A program made the translations under genes and the position numbers. This document shows positions 26,438-35,096 of a DNA stretch of 64,000 nucleotides, piece after piece. This stretch comes from Devosia nanyangense. Its GTDB lineage: Bacteria; Pseudomonadota; Alphaproteobacteria; Rhizobiales; Devosiaceae. The notes beneath the pieces are model-generated. The model ran no database searches, was not told where the DNA came from, and saw only the letters and a list, made by a program, of their open reading frames with translations. Each line of letters starts with the position of its first letter. Positions within the stretch are counted from its first letter, which is position 1. The stretch lies in contig JACRAF010000025.1 of the NCBI GenBank assembly GCA_016213505.1, positions 62,001 to 126,000 on the forward strand, read 5' to 3'.

Positions 26438-27166
26438 GTGGTCGGCAACGTAATTCCCATCTCCGCTGCATTGCTCGACCGCGAGCCGTCGGGTGGTTCG
26501 GCCGTGGACCTTGTCGTCGGCCGCATAAAAGAGCTCTTCGAGAAGGGTAACCTGCGCGTGGGCGACCCGCTGCCGTCGGAGCGGGAACTGTGCGAGATGT
26601 GCGCGGCGAGCCGAACGACCGTGCGCGAGGCGATGCGCATCCTCAAGGTCTACGGCATCGTCGAAGTCCGGCCCAAGACAGGCGCCGTGATCGTCGACCG
26701 GCGCATGGATGCCGTATTCGAGCTCTTCTCCTTCAGCACGCTGAAGCTGTCCCGCCAGACTTTTCTCGACACGCAGGGCTTCCGCCGGCTGGTCGAGGTA
26801 GGCGGCTTCGATACGCTGGTCGAGCGGAGTACTCCGGCGGACATCGCCGAGTTGCGGGCGATCAATGAAGCGATGCGATCGCACAGCAGCTCGAGTGAGG
26901 CTTCGCTCGATGACTTTCGCTTTCACGCCAAGCTCGTCTCGATCCTGGGCAACCGGCAGATTGATGAGCTCTACCGGCTCATGAAGCCCGTGATCCTCCG
27001 GATCATGGAGAGCGTCGTGATACGGGGCAAGTTCGTGGGAACCAACTACACCCAGCACACCGGTATCGTCGACGCTCTCGAAGGGCGAGATAGACTGGCG
27101 TTCCAGTACCGTGTTGCCGAGCATCTCGGCGCTGGACGCGACCTGTTCGCAGAAGAGGGAGACTGA
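26438..27166 (+). CDS. GntR-family transcriptional regulator (FadR-like, FCD domain)
   Basis: A 242-residue regulator from GTG 26438. The winged helix lies at about residues 22-80 (LRVGDPLPSERELCEMCAAS, RTTVREAMRILKVYGIVEVR). An FCD effector domain follows with DDFRFHAKLV, YTQHTGIVDAL and VAEHL as metal or acid ligand candidates. GTG is chosen because the promoter and operator lie at 26352-26396 and GGGGGC precedes it. Earlier in-frame starts (26312) are upstream of that promoter. It faces the importer at 27323-30780 and probably controls it. Confidence 0.88.
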   Translation: MVGNVIPISAALLDREPSGGSAVDLVVGRIKELFEKGNLRVGDPLPSERELCEMCAASRTTVREAMRILKVYGIVEVRPKTGAVIVDRRMDAVFELFSFSTLKLSRQTFLDTQGFRRLVEVGGFDTLVERSTPADIAELRAINEAMRSHSSSSEASLDDFRFHAKLVSILGNRQIDELYRLMKPVILRIMESVVIRGKFVGTNYTQHTGIVDALEGRDRLAFQYRVAEHLGAGRDLFAEEGD

Positions 27167-27322
27167 CGCAGCAGGCGCGCGCAACGGAGGTCTTGCCACG
27201 CCGCCGGATGGGATGGAACCGGCCAGCGCTGACGCACGTACGTCACGCAAGAGCGCACGAGCTGCGGCGAAACAAAGTTAGCCCGTGGAGATCCCGCGGG
27301 ACGCTGAGGGAGGAGAACATTC

Positions 27323-28723
27323 ATGACCGACAACAAGATTAGCCGCCGCGGGGTGCTGCGAGGGTCTGCCGCGACCGGAGCAGGTCTGCTGCTCGCAGGC
27401 AGCGGCATTCCAATCCTGGCCGAGGATAAACCGCCTGTGCTCGATCTGCCGCTGGGGGCGGCAGGCAAACTGACCGTCATCCACCGCACGGAATACTTTG
27501 AGGAGGCCCAGAATATGTTCCGCGACTCGGTCGCGGCGTTTGCTAAGGCCAAGAATGTCGAGCTCGATGTCTCGACCACCAACGCGGAATCGTTCGGCGA
27601 CTTCCTCGGCAAGATGACGGCAGCGGTCAAGGCGGGCAATCCGCCGGACTTCGCCTACACCAGCAACGTCAACATCTCGCAGATGAACGCACTCGACATC
27701 GTCGAGGACGTGACCGACGTCGTTGACGAGGCGATCAAGCGCTACGGCAGCATCATGCCGGGCATCAACGCCGAGATTAACGGCCGTTTCGATGGCAAGT
27801 GGAAATCGATCCCCTACCTTGGCAGCACGACGGCGTTCCTGTTCCGCGGTGACAAGCTCAAGGAAAAAGGCATCGATCCGGCGACGCTGAAGGATCTCAG
27901 CAGCCGTCGCGAGGCGGCGCTTGCGATCTCCGGGCCGGATTTCTACGGCTGGGGGCTGACACCGAACCAATCCGGCGACGGCTACGGCTTCCTGAACGCC
28001 GTGGTGCTGGCCTTTGGCGGCCACTACACCGACGAGACCGGCCTGATCGTGCAGTACAACTCGCCCGAGACTGTCGCCGCCTATGAATGGCTTGCCGAGA
28101 CCTATGACCGGAACGGCAAGTACGCGGCGATGCTCCCGCCCGGCGTCGAGAGCTGGAACGATCTGGGCAACAACGAGGCCTGGCTCGCGGGTAGCATCGG
28201 CTATACGCTGAACGCGTTCTCGGTCTATGCCAACTCCAAGCGCAGCAAGAATCCGGTTTTTCCGGTCACCACGCTGCTGCGCGCGCCGACGGCCAACAAC
28301 GGCGACAGCCGCGATGGCGGCTTTGTGGGCGGCTGGCTCACCATCTTCAAGAATGCAGCGAACGTTGACCTCGCCAAACAGCTTGCGCTCGAGATGATCG
28401 ATCCCAAGAACTTCACGCCAATGTCTGCCCTCGCCGGCGGCCTTTTCATGCCGGCATATGAGAACCTCTGGACCAAGGAGTTGATCGGCGCCGATCCGAA
28501 CTACGCCATCATCAAGGAGCAGGTCAGCGTCCCCAATCCGTTCCTGGGTGAAACCTGGCCGGCCAAGCCGGCCCCGCAGTTCGGCGCCATCCGTGCCCAG
28601 GGGCTGCTCGAGCAGTCCGTCGGCAACGTGATCGCCAAGCGCATGACACCGGCCGAGGCCGTGAAGGACGCGCACGACAAGATCGTGCAGCTCTTCGAGG
28701 AAGGCGGGATCATGCAGCCCTGA
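27323..28723 (+). CDS. Extracellular sugar-binding protein with Tat-type signal
   Basis: A 466-residue periplasmic receptor. The N-terminus has SRRGVLRG followed by a hydrophobic stretch to about residue 33 (GIPILA-ED), a twin-arginine export signal. Family-1 features follow (FRDSVAAFAKAKNVELDVST, PPDFAYTSNVN, TPNQSGDGYGFLNAVVLAFG). The ribosome site GAGGGAGGA lies before the start. It is the receptor for the fused permease encoded downstream. No ATPase gene is adjacent. Ligand unknown. Confidence 0.9.
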   Translation: MTDNKISRRGVLRGSAATGAGLLLAGSGIPILAEDKPPVLDLPLGAAGKLTVIHRTEYFEEAQNMFRDSVAAFAKAKNVELDVSTTNAESFGDFLGKMTAAVKAGNPPDFAYTSNVNISQMNALDIVEDVTDVVDEAIKRYGSIMPGINAEINGRFDGKWKSIPYLGSTTAFLFRGDKLKEKGIDPATLKDLSSRREAALAISGPDFYGWGLTPNQSGDGYGFLNAVVLAFGGHYTDETGLIVQYNSPETVAAYEWLAETYDRNGKYAAMLPPGVESWNDLGNNEAWLAGSIGYTLNAFSVYANSKRSKNPVFPVTTLLRAPTANNGDSRDGGFVGGWLTIFKNAANVDLAKQLALEMIDPKNFTPMSALAGGLFMPAYENLWTKELIGADPNYAIIKEQVSVPNPFLGETWPAKPAPQFGAIRAQGLLEQSVGNVIAKRMTPAEAVKDAHDKIVQLFEEGGIMQP

Positions 28724-28743
28724 GGACAGTGGTCCGACGGGTG

Positions 28744-28764
28744 GGGGCGGCCGCCGGCCGCCCC
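28744..28764 (+). terminator. GC-rich hairpin between binding protein and fused permease
   Basis: A 9-bp stem GGGGCGGCC (28744-28752) pairs with 28756-28764 around a 3-base loop, 20 bases after the binding-protein stop. No clear T-run. Likely a partial terminator or stability element. Confidence 0.6.
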
Positions 28765-28821
28765 TCCATCATTGGGCATGTCCCTTCTCTTTAGCTTGGG
28801 TATTTGCCCGGGAGTGCGCCG

Positions 28822-30780
28822 ATGGACGAGCGTGCAGTACTGACCGAAGCCGCCGTGGTGCCCCGGGCATCTTGGTCCCACTGGGCGCGCACAAATCTCG
28901 GTCGCGACTGGAAGGTCGGCTACCTGTTCGTTCTGCCCATGGTGATCGTGATGGGAGGGCTGATCTTCTGGCCGTTCGTCAGCGCCATCATGATGAGCAC
29001 GACCGCCTTCAACTTCACGACCGGCGAGACGTTCGGCGTCGGCCTCAGGAACTACCAGCGGCTCTTCACCAACAGCGACTTCCTGCTGTCGATGAACAAC
29101 ACCATCACCTTTACCTTCTGGTCGCTGGCCATCAAGTTCGTCGTGGGCATGACGGTGGCGCTGGTGCTCAACAGCAGGCTGCCCTTCCGCAGTATCCTCA
29201 GCGCCATCATGCTCCTGCCATGGATCGTGCCTGAGATCGTGACCGCGCTCGCCTGGAAGAGCATCTACGATCCGCTTTTTGGCGGGCTCAACCCGATCCT
29301 GCAGGGCGTGGGCGTGATCGACCGGCCGCTGGGCTGGCTGTCCGACCCCGGCATGGCGATGTCGAGCATCATCGCCGTCAATGTATGGAAGGGCATCCCA
29401 TTCTTCGTGCTGCTGCTGCTGTCGGGCCTCAAGGCCATCGACAGGGAACAGCTCGAGGCGGCCGAGGTCGATGGCGCCAACGTGGTAGAGCGCTTCCGGC
29501 ACGTGACCCTGCCGGGGCTGCGCTACGTGATTGTGGTGACGCTCCTGCTCTCGTTCATTTCGACGTTCAATCAGTTCGGCCTGCCGTTCCTGATGACCGG
29601 CGGAGGCCCGGGCGGCGCGACAAAGCTCTACGCCATCCTCGCCTACGAGAAGGCGATCGGCTCGCTGCAATACGGTCCAGGTATTGCGATTGCCTTCAGC
29701 GTCGCACCGCTGATGGCCGTGATGATCTGGTTGCTGGCGCGGTTCATGCGGCAGGACGACCGCGCTGTCGGATCCGGCAAATTGCCGGGCATCGGCGACC
29801 GCGTGGTGGCGGCCGGAGGTCGTGCGGTCAACGTGATCGTCGATGTGTTGTTCTGGCCGGTGCAGGTCGCCTATGCCGGGCTCGAGCGGGCCGTCCGGGG
29901 CATTCGCCTCGCCACCGGGCGCCCCGCGTCCGAGCCGGTACTCCGGGCCTCCGCCCGCCGGCAGGGCGGCATGGTGGCGCGGCTCCTGGTGCTGGTCCCG
30001 TTCCTCGCCTTCGTGATCTTCCCGTTCTACTGGATCGTCATCACGTCATTGAAGACGACGTCGCAGATCAGCGAGCGCCGCTCGATCTTCTGGCCGGAGC
30101 CGGCGACGGTCGAACAGTATTCGGCGCTGATCCAGGGCACCGGCTTCCTGACCTGGCTGATGAATTCGGTGATCGTCTCCTCCCTGAGCGCGGCGATCTC
30201 GGTAGCGCTGGCGGCGCTGGCGGCCTACGCTCTGTCACGGCTGCGTTTTGCCGGCGCCGGGCTGCTGACCACGCTGCTTCTGGTGACCTACCTGCTGCCC
30301 GGCACGCTGCTGTTCATCCCGCTCTACCAGACGCTGACATCGCTGGGGATCATCAACACCTACGCTGCGCTGATCGTCACCTATCCGACATTCCTGCTGC
30401 CGTTTGCGACCTGGGTTCTGCTGGGCTATTTCCGCTCGATCCCGGTGGAGCTCGAGGAGGCGGCAATGATCGATGGTGCCAGCCGGTTCTATATCTTCCT
30501 CCGCATCACCTTGCCTCTTGCGGCGCCGGCCCTTCTCTCGGTGACGCTGTTCGCCTTCACCAATGCCTGGAACGAGTTCCTCTTCGCCTTTGTCTTCATC
30601 ACCAGCGAGTCGCTGAGGACGCTGCCGATCGGCCTGCAGTCGATGGTGGTGGGCGATATCCTGCCTTGGGGCAGGCTCATGGCCGCCTCGCTGCTTACGG
30701 CGGTGCCGGTGGCGCTGCTCTATATGTATGCGCAGCGTTATCTCGTCGGCGGTCTCACGGTCGGCGCGGTGAAGGGCTGA
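28822..30780 (+). CDS. Fused double permease (MalF-like plus MalG-like) of a sugar ABC importer
   Basis: A 652-residue inner-membrane protein holding both membrane subunits. The first half (about 1-312) has six helices and an EAA loop at 212-235 (LEAAEVDGANVVERFRHVTL). The second half (about 385-652) has its own helices and EAA loop at 545-568 (LEEAAMIDGASRFYIFLRIT), ending in the usual GGLTVGAVKG. A linker of about 70 residues (315-385) joins them and contains an amphipathic or hydrophobic stretch NVIVDVLFWPVQVAYAGL. Start ATG 28822 has CGGGAG 7 bases upstream. The two halves are normally separate genes. Confidence 0.92.
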   Translation: MDERAVLTEAAVVPRASWSHWARTNLGRDWKVGYLFVLPMVIVMGGLIFWPFVSAIMMSTTAFNFTTGETFGVGLRNYQRLFTNSDFLLSMNNTITFTFWSLAIKFVVGMTVALVLNSRLPFRSILSAIMLLPWIVPEIVTALAWKSIYDPLFGGLNPILQGVGVIDRPLGWLSDPGMAMSSIIAVNVWKGIPFFVLLLLSGLKAIDREQLEAAEVDGANVVERFRHVTLPGLRYVIVVTLLLSFISTFNQFGLPFLMTGGGPGGATKLYAILAYEKAIGSLQYGPGIAIAFSVAPLMAVMIWLLARFMRQDDRAVGSGKLPGIGDRVVAAGGRAVNVIVDVLFWPVQVAYAGLERAVRGIRLATGRPASEPVLRASARRQGGMVARLLVLVPFLAFVIFPFYWIVITSLKTTSQISERRSIFWPEPATVEQYSALIQGTGFLTWLMNSVIVSSLSAAISVALAALAAYALSRLRFAGAGLLTTLLLVTYLLPGTLLFIPLYQTLTSLGIINTYAALIVTYPTFLLPFATWVLLGYFRSIPVELEEAAMIDGASRFYIFLRITLPLAAPALLSVTLFAFTNAWNEFLFAFVFITSESLRTLPIGLQSMVVGDILPWGRLMAASLLTAVPVALLYMYAQRYLVGGLTVGAVKG

Positions 30781-30871
30781 CCGCGGGAACCCGCCATCGG
30801 TCAATGGTCTTTCGACCCCACCCCTAGGAAAACCGGAGGGCGGTGAGACCAACCGCCGAACTCGACTCGCG

Positions 30872-32761
30872 CTAGGCGCGCGGAATTGAGGGGCCGCGGA
30901 TATGGGTCTTCTGCGCCGCGATGCGGAACGCAGCGTTGGGGGCGCCATAGCCATCGTACCCGCTCCGCCGCTCGACGATTTCGAAAAAGAACCCTTCGAC
31001 CTGACGCCGGCCGTAGAACTGGAAGAATTCGCCGTCGCCGTCCCGATCGTAGAGGATGTTACGAGTCCGAAGTCTGCCGATGGCGTCGTCGGCGAGCCCA
31101 AACCGGGCCCGCAGGTCCGGATAGTAGTTCGGCGAGATCTCGAGCGGCAGGAAGCCGCGCGCCGCCATTGCGTCGGCCGACGCGAAAATGTCGGAGGAGC
31201 GGAACGCGAGGTGCTGCACTCCTGAGCCGAAGGCTTCGGAGATGAAATGCCCGGCGAGGGTGCGGTGGTTGTCGGCGCCGTTGAGCGTCAAACGCAGGGT
31301 TCCGGCATCGTTCGAGATGATCTGGCTTCGTACGAGGCCGGCGGGGTCGAGCACATCGACCATCGGGCTTTTCGAGGTGGCGAAGATCGACCGGTAAAAC
31401 AGGATCCAGGTCAGCATCTCCGAATAGTCCATGGTCTGGGCCACATGGTCGATGTCGAGGAGGCCGGCATCGGCGTTGGTGCTCTCATCAATCGGCGTGA
31501 ACTCGATGTCCCAGACGTTGGCGAGTTCGCTTGCCTCGTCGACAAAGTAGAGCAGTCCACCGCCGACGCCGCGGATCGCGGGGACCCGCAGTTGACCGCT
31601 GCTTACCGGCTGTTCAAATACGGTCGAGCCGAGCGCGGTCGCACGCTGCATCGTCGCCTCGGCGTCAGCGACCCGGAGGCCGATCGCATAGGCCGACAGC
31701 CCATGCGCGACGAAGGCCGAGTGCGCGAGGCCCTCCCGCTCCGTGTTGATAACGATGTTGATGCCGCCCTGCCGGTAGAGCGTAACCGCCTTGGTCTTGT
31801 GCTGCGCAGCCTCGGCGAGGCCAAGGGCGCCGAGCGTCGCGGCGAGCTCGCCGGCCGTTTCCTCGTCCGCCGCGAACTCGACGAATTCGACCCCCAGCAC
31901 GTCGATGCGTGGCGGCATGGTCGGCGACGCAACGGCGAGGGCCGGCTCCCTTCGTGCCACACCATCGACGAGGTATTTCAGCGAGCGCAGCCCATCGGCG
32001 GCGATCGCCCTGGGCGAGCCGCCGCGAAACTGGTCGTTGAACACCTCGAGCGACAGGGGCCCGGCATAGCCGGTCGCCAGCACGTCACCCAAGAAGGCGC
32101 CGACGGGCAGGTCGCCCTGGCCAGGCAGATTGCGGAAGTGGCGGCTCCAGTAGAGGAGGTCCATGTCGAACAGCGGCGCATCGGCGAGCTGAACGAAAAA
32201 GATCCGGTCGCCCGGAATCGAGCGGATAGTGGCCGGATCGATCTTGCGCGACAGCGTGTGGAAGCTGTCGAGGATCAGGCCGACATTGGGATGATCGGCG
32301 CGCCGCACGATCTCCCACGCGTCGCGATGGTCGAAGACATGCCGGCCCCAGACGAGGGCCTCGTAGCCGATGCGGATGCCGTACCGGCTCGCGATGTCGC
32401 CGAGCGCGTTGAAATCGGCGGCGCAGCGGTCGACGCCGCCGAGCGCCAGCGGGGAAACGTTCGAGCAGATGAGGATGAGGTCGCAGCCGAGCTCGTTCAT
32501 GAGCTCGAACTTGTACCTGGCGCGCTCGAGAGCACGCGAGCGCAGCGGCTCGGGAAGGCCCTCGAAGTCGCGGAACGGCTGGAACAGGTAGGTCTCCAGC
32601 CCAAGATCGGCGACCATCGCGGCGACCTCGCGCGGCGATCGCGAACAGGTCAACAGGTCGTTCTCGAAGATCTCGATGCCGTCGAAGCCCGCGGCCGCGA
32701 TCGCCTGCAGCTTTTCGCCGAGATCGCCGCTGATCGAGACTGTCGCGATCGACATCTTCAT
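30872..32761 (-). CDS. quiC: 3-dehydroshikimate dehydratase QuiC (two-domain)
   Basis: A 629-residue cytoplasmic enzyme converting 3-dehydroshikimate to protocatechuate. The N-terminal half (1-285) is a sugar-phosphate-isomerase-like TIM barrel. Metal ligand candidates are Glu in IGYEALVWG, Asp in LILDSFH, Gln in FFVQLADAP and Glu in LSLEVFNDQFRGG. The C-terminal half (about 290-615) resembles 4-hydroxyphenylpyruvate dioxygenase, with DIDHVAQTM, GVQHLAFRS and FFEIVERR. This domain order and length match bacterial QuiC. It is the last gene of the leftward TRAP/aro operon, 16 bases after aroQ. Confidence 0.92.
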   Translation of the reverse strand: MKMSIATVSISGDLGEKLQAIAAAGFDGIEIFENDLLTCSRSPREVAAMVADLGLETYLFQPFRDFEGLPEPLRSRALERARYKFELMNELGCDLILICSNVSPLALGGVDRCAADFNALGDIASRYGIRIGYEALVWGRHVFDHRDAWEIVRRADHPNVGLILDSFHTLSRKIDPATIRSIPGDRIFFVQLADAPLFDMDLLYWSRHFRNLPGQGDLPVGAFLGDVLATGYAGPLSLEVFNDQFRGGSPRAIAADGLRSLKYLVDGVARREPALAVASPTMPPRIDVLGVEFVEFAADEETAGELAATLGALGLAEAAQHKTKAVTLYRQGGINIVINTEREGLAHSAFVAHGLSAYAIGLRVADAEATMQRATALGSTVFEQPVSSGQLRVPAIRGVGGGLLYFVDEASELANVWDIEFTPIDESTNADAGLLDIDHVAQTMDYSEMLTWILFYRSIFATSKSPMVDVLDPAGLVRSQIISNDAGTLRLTLNGADNHRTLAGHFISEAFGSGVQHLAFRSSDIFASADAMAARGFLPLEISPNYYPDLRARFGLADDAIGRLRTRNILYDRDGDGEFFQFYGRRQVEGFFFEIVERRSGYDGYGAPNAAFRIAAQKTHIRGPSIPRA

Positions 32762-32777
32762 TGCAGCGGCCTCCGGC

Positions 32778-33212
32778 TCAGTTCGCGCCCAGGCGCGACA
32801 GCATCGCCCGCACCGCGATCGCGTAGCCCTCGGCGCCGAAGCCGGCCATCACCGCAGTGGCGGCCATCGACACGTAGGATTTGTGATAGATCGGCTCGCG
32901 CCGGTGGATGTTGGAGATGTGAAGCTCGACGATCGGGCCCGGGAACATCTTCAGCGCATCGAGCAGCGCCAGGGAGGTGAAGGTGAAGGCGGCGGGATTG
33001 ATGACGATCCCCGCGCCCTCGTCGATCGCCTCGTGCACCCATTCGATGAGCTGCCGTTCGCTGTTGGTCTGCCGGAATTCGAGCGGATGGCTTCCCGCCG
33101 CGTCGCGGCACATCGCCTCGACCTCGGCGAGCGTCGTGGTGCCGTAGATCTCCGGCTCGCGCTTGCCGAGGCGATTGAGGTTGGGCCCGTTGAGCACGTA
33201 GATCGGTTTCAT
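32778..33212 (-). CDS. aroQ: Type II 3-dehydroquinate dehydratase-like protein with altered active site
   Basis: A 144-residue protein of normal family length. Retained are LNGPNLNRLGKREPEIYG (catalytic Arg and Tyr), VINPAAF (Asn) and VELHISNIH (Glu, His). However, the substrate-binding His of the usual AYTHTS motif is Phe here (AFTFTS), and the second Arg of the usual REPFRHHSY is Tyr (REPIYHKSY). The function may be weakened or shifted to a related substrate. The start at 33212 is 4 bases after the dctM stop. In the cluster it would interconvert dehydroquinate and dehydroshikimate. Confidence 0.85.
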   Translation of the reverse strand: MKPIYVLNGPNLNRLGKREPEIYGTTTLAEVEAMCRDAAGSHPLEFRQTNSERQLIEWVHEAIDEGAGIVINPAAFTFTSLALLDALKMFPGPIVELHISNIHRREPIYHKSYVSMAATAVMAGFGAEGYAIAVRAMLSRLGAN

Positions 33213-33216
33213 CGCG

Positions 33217-34518
33217 TCATCCCTGGTAGCCGAAGAGGCGCGGCGCAAAGAGCACGAAATCGGGGAACAGCGTGATGATCGCGAGGGCGGCGATCAGCAC
33301 CGCAAGAAACGGCATCACCTCCCTCACAAGCTCGCGGAGCGGCACCTCGGCGATGTTGGACATGATGAACAGCAGCAGCCCATAGGGCGGCGTGATCAGG
33401 CCGATCATGATGTTCACCACCACGACGACGCCGAAATAGACCATGTCGATGCCCAGCAATTGTGCGGTTGGAATCAGCACCGGCACGATGATGAGCAGGA
33501 TCGTCGTCCCCTCGAGCAGGCAGCCGAGGACCAGCAGCAGCACATTGACGATGATCATGAAGGTCGCGGCGTTGAGCTGCATGGTCTTGAACATCGCGCT
33601 GAGCGCGTGCGGGATGTTCTCGACCGTCACCACGTAGTTGAACACCAGCGCCGCGGCGATCAGCATACCAATGGCGGCAGTGCTGCGTCCGCTGACGAGG
33701 AGGGCGCGGTAGAACTCCCTGAGCGTGACGCTGCGGTAAAAGAGGATCGAGACGACCAAAGCATAGGCGGCAGCGACCGCGGCTGCCTCGGTCGGCGTCG
33801 TGATGCCCGAGTAGATGCCGCCCAGCAGCACTACGGGCATCAGGATCGCGGGGAGGGCTCGCAGGGTGATACCGGGAATTTGGCGCAGCGGCACGGGCTT
33901 CTCGACCGGAAAATTGCGGCGCCTGGCGGTGGCTGCGATGAGCGCCATCTGCACCGCGCCCATCAGCAGGCCGGGTAGAACGCCGGCTAGAAACAGGTAG
34001 CCGATCGAGGCATCCGAAACGAGGGCATAGATCACCATCGGGATGGACGGGGGAATGATCGGCCCGATGACCGACGAGGCGGCGGTGAGCGCCGCGGCGA
34101 AGCTCGCCGGGTATTTGCCGTCCGACGTCATCATCTTCTGCATCATCTTGCCCGACCCGGCGGCGTCGGCGATCGCCGAGCCCGACATCCCGGCAAAGAT
34201 GATGGACTGCACAACGTTGACCTGCGCCAGCCCGCCGCGGAAGCGGCCGACGAGAACATTGCAGAACTGCAGCAGCCTGTCGGTGAGCTGTCCGGAGTTC
34301 ATGATCTCGGCCGAGAGGATGAACAGCGGCACCGCCAGGAGGATGTAGCTGGTGTACATGCCGTTCATCATCTGCTCGGCGGCCGTGCCCATGTCGAGGC
34401 CGGCCACGAACAGATAGAGGATCGACGCCGCGATCATCGCGTGCCCGATCGGCAGGCCCAGCAGGCTGAGCGTGACCAGCGCGGCGAGGCAGAGGGCGAA
34501 TGGACCCGAGAGCGTCAT
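33217..34518 (-). CDS. dctM: TRAP transporter large permease DctM
   Basis: A 433-residue inner-membrane subunit with about 12 helices. It is rich in small residues, with the DctM hallmarks IIFAGMSGSAIADAAGSGKM, SSVIGPIIPPSIPMVIYA and GLITPPYGLLLF. It uses an ion gradient to import the ligand delivered by DctP. The start ATG 34518 overlaps the dctQ stop by 4 bases (ATGA); upstream in-frame codons lie within dctQ. The aro and quiC neighbours suggest shikimate, quinate or dehydroshikimate as substrate. Confidence 0.95.
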   Translation of the reverse strand: MTLSGPFALCLAALVTLSLLGLPIGHAMIAASILYLFVAGLDMGTAAEQMMNGMYTSYILLAVPLFILSAEIMNSGQLTDRLLQFCNVLVGRFRGGLAQVNVVQSIIFAGMSGSAIADAAGSGKMMQKMMTSDGKYPASFAAALTAASSVIGPIIPPSIPMVIYALVSDASIGYLFLAGVLPGLLMGAVQMALIAATARRRNFPVEKPVPLRQIPGITLRALPAILMPVVLLGGIYSGITTPTEAAAVAAAYALVVSILFYRSVTLREFYRALLVSGRSTAAIGMLIAAALVFNYVVTVENIPHALSAMFKTMQLNAATFMIIVNVLLLVLGCLLEGTTILLIIVPVLIPTAQLLGIDMVYFGVVVVVNIMIGLITPPYGLLLFIMSNIAEVPLRELVREVMPFLAVLIAALAIITLFPDFVLFAPRLFGYQG

Positions 34519-35039
34519 ACGCCGGAACTCGCCTTGGTTGGGTCGAACGACACCGGCGCCCTGCCCCGGACGGCGTTCCACAGCAGCCAGAGGTAGCGCC
34601 CGATGGTGGCGACGGCGAAGATCACATAGATCGAGTAAAGCCAGTCGAAGCGTATGTTGAGATAGGCGGTCGATTGCACCTTCATGAACGTCACGTAGTC
34701 GGTCACGGCGGGCAGCGAGTAGATGTAGATCGCGAGCAACGAAACCGCGGTGGTGATCCCCATGACGCGGCGGAGATTGGCCCGCGCGGCGCCATAGATC
34801 AGGTCGAAGCGGATCTCCTCCCTTTCAGTCACGACGAACGCCGCACCGAACGGCACCAGCCAGAGCCAGGTGATGATCGTCAGCTCCGAGGTCCAGCCCA
34901 TCGGGAACGTGAAGAAATAGCGGAAGACGATCTGGGCGATGAAGGCGAAGAACATGGTCGCCATCAGGAGGACGACCACGTCTTCGGCACGCCGCCGCAG
35001 CCAGGCTCCAGCTCGCAGCAGGGTAGGATGCACGACCAA
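34515..35039 (-). CDS. dctQ: TRAP transporter small permease DctQ
   Basis: A 174-residue protein with four membrane helices (about residues 20-42, 52-70, 92-112, 134-158). The conserved segment between helices 1 and 2 is FRYFFTFPMGWTSELTIITW, followed by TEREEIRFDL. It bridges DctM in TRAP importers. Located between dctP and dctM on the minus strand, 57 bases after dctP with a hairpin in the gap. Confidence 0.93.
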   Translation of the reverse strand: MVVHPTLLRAGAWLRRRAEDVVVLLMATMFFAFIAQIVFRYFFTFPMGWTSELTIITWLWLVPFGAAFVVTEREEIRFDLIYGAARANLRRVMGITTAVSLLAIYIYSLPAVTDYVTFMKVQSTAYLNIRFDWLYSIYVIFAVATIGRYLWLLWNAVRGRAPVSFDPTKASSGV

Positions 35040-35064
35040 CTCCTCCAGGTGCCGGCAAGGATGA

Positions 35065-35093
35065 CATGGCGCCGACCTCAGGCCGGCGCCATG
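35065..35093 (-). terminator. Hairpin between dctP and dctQ
   Basis: A perfect 10-bp stem CATGGCGCCG (35065-35074) pairs with 35084-35093, with a 9-base loop, just after the dctP stop on the minus strand. No T-run. It probably stabilises the dctP message so the receptor is made in excess. Confidence 0.65.
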
Positions 35094-35096
35094 CGA

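Noticed and set aside
31247..32980. Plus-strand open frame of about 570 codons across quiC
   Set aside because: Antisense to quiC, whose two domains are well supported; no domain in the plus-strand reading.
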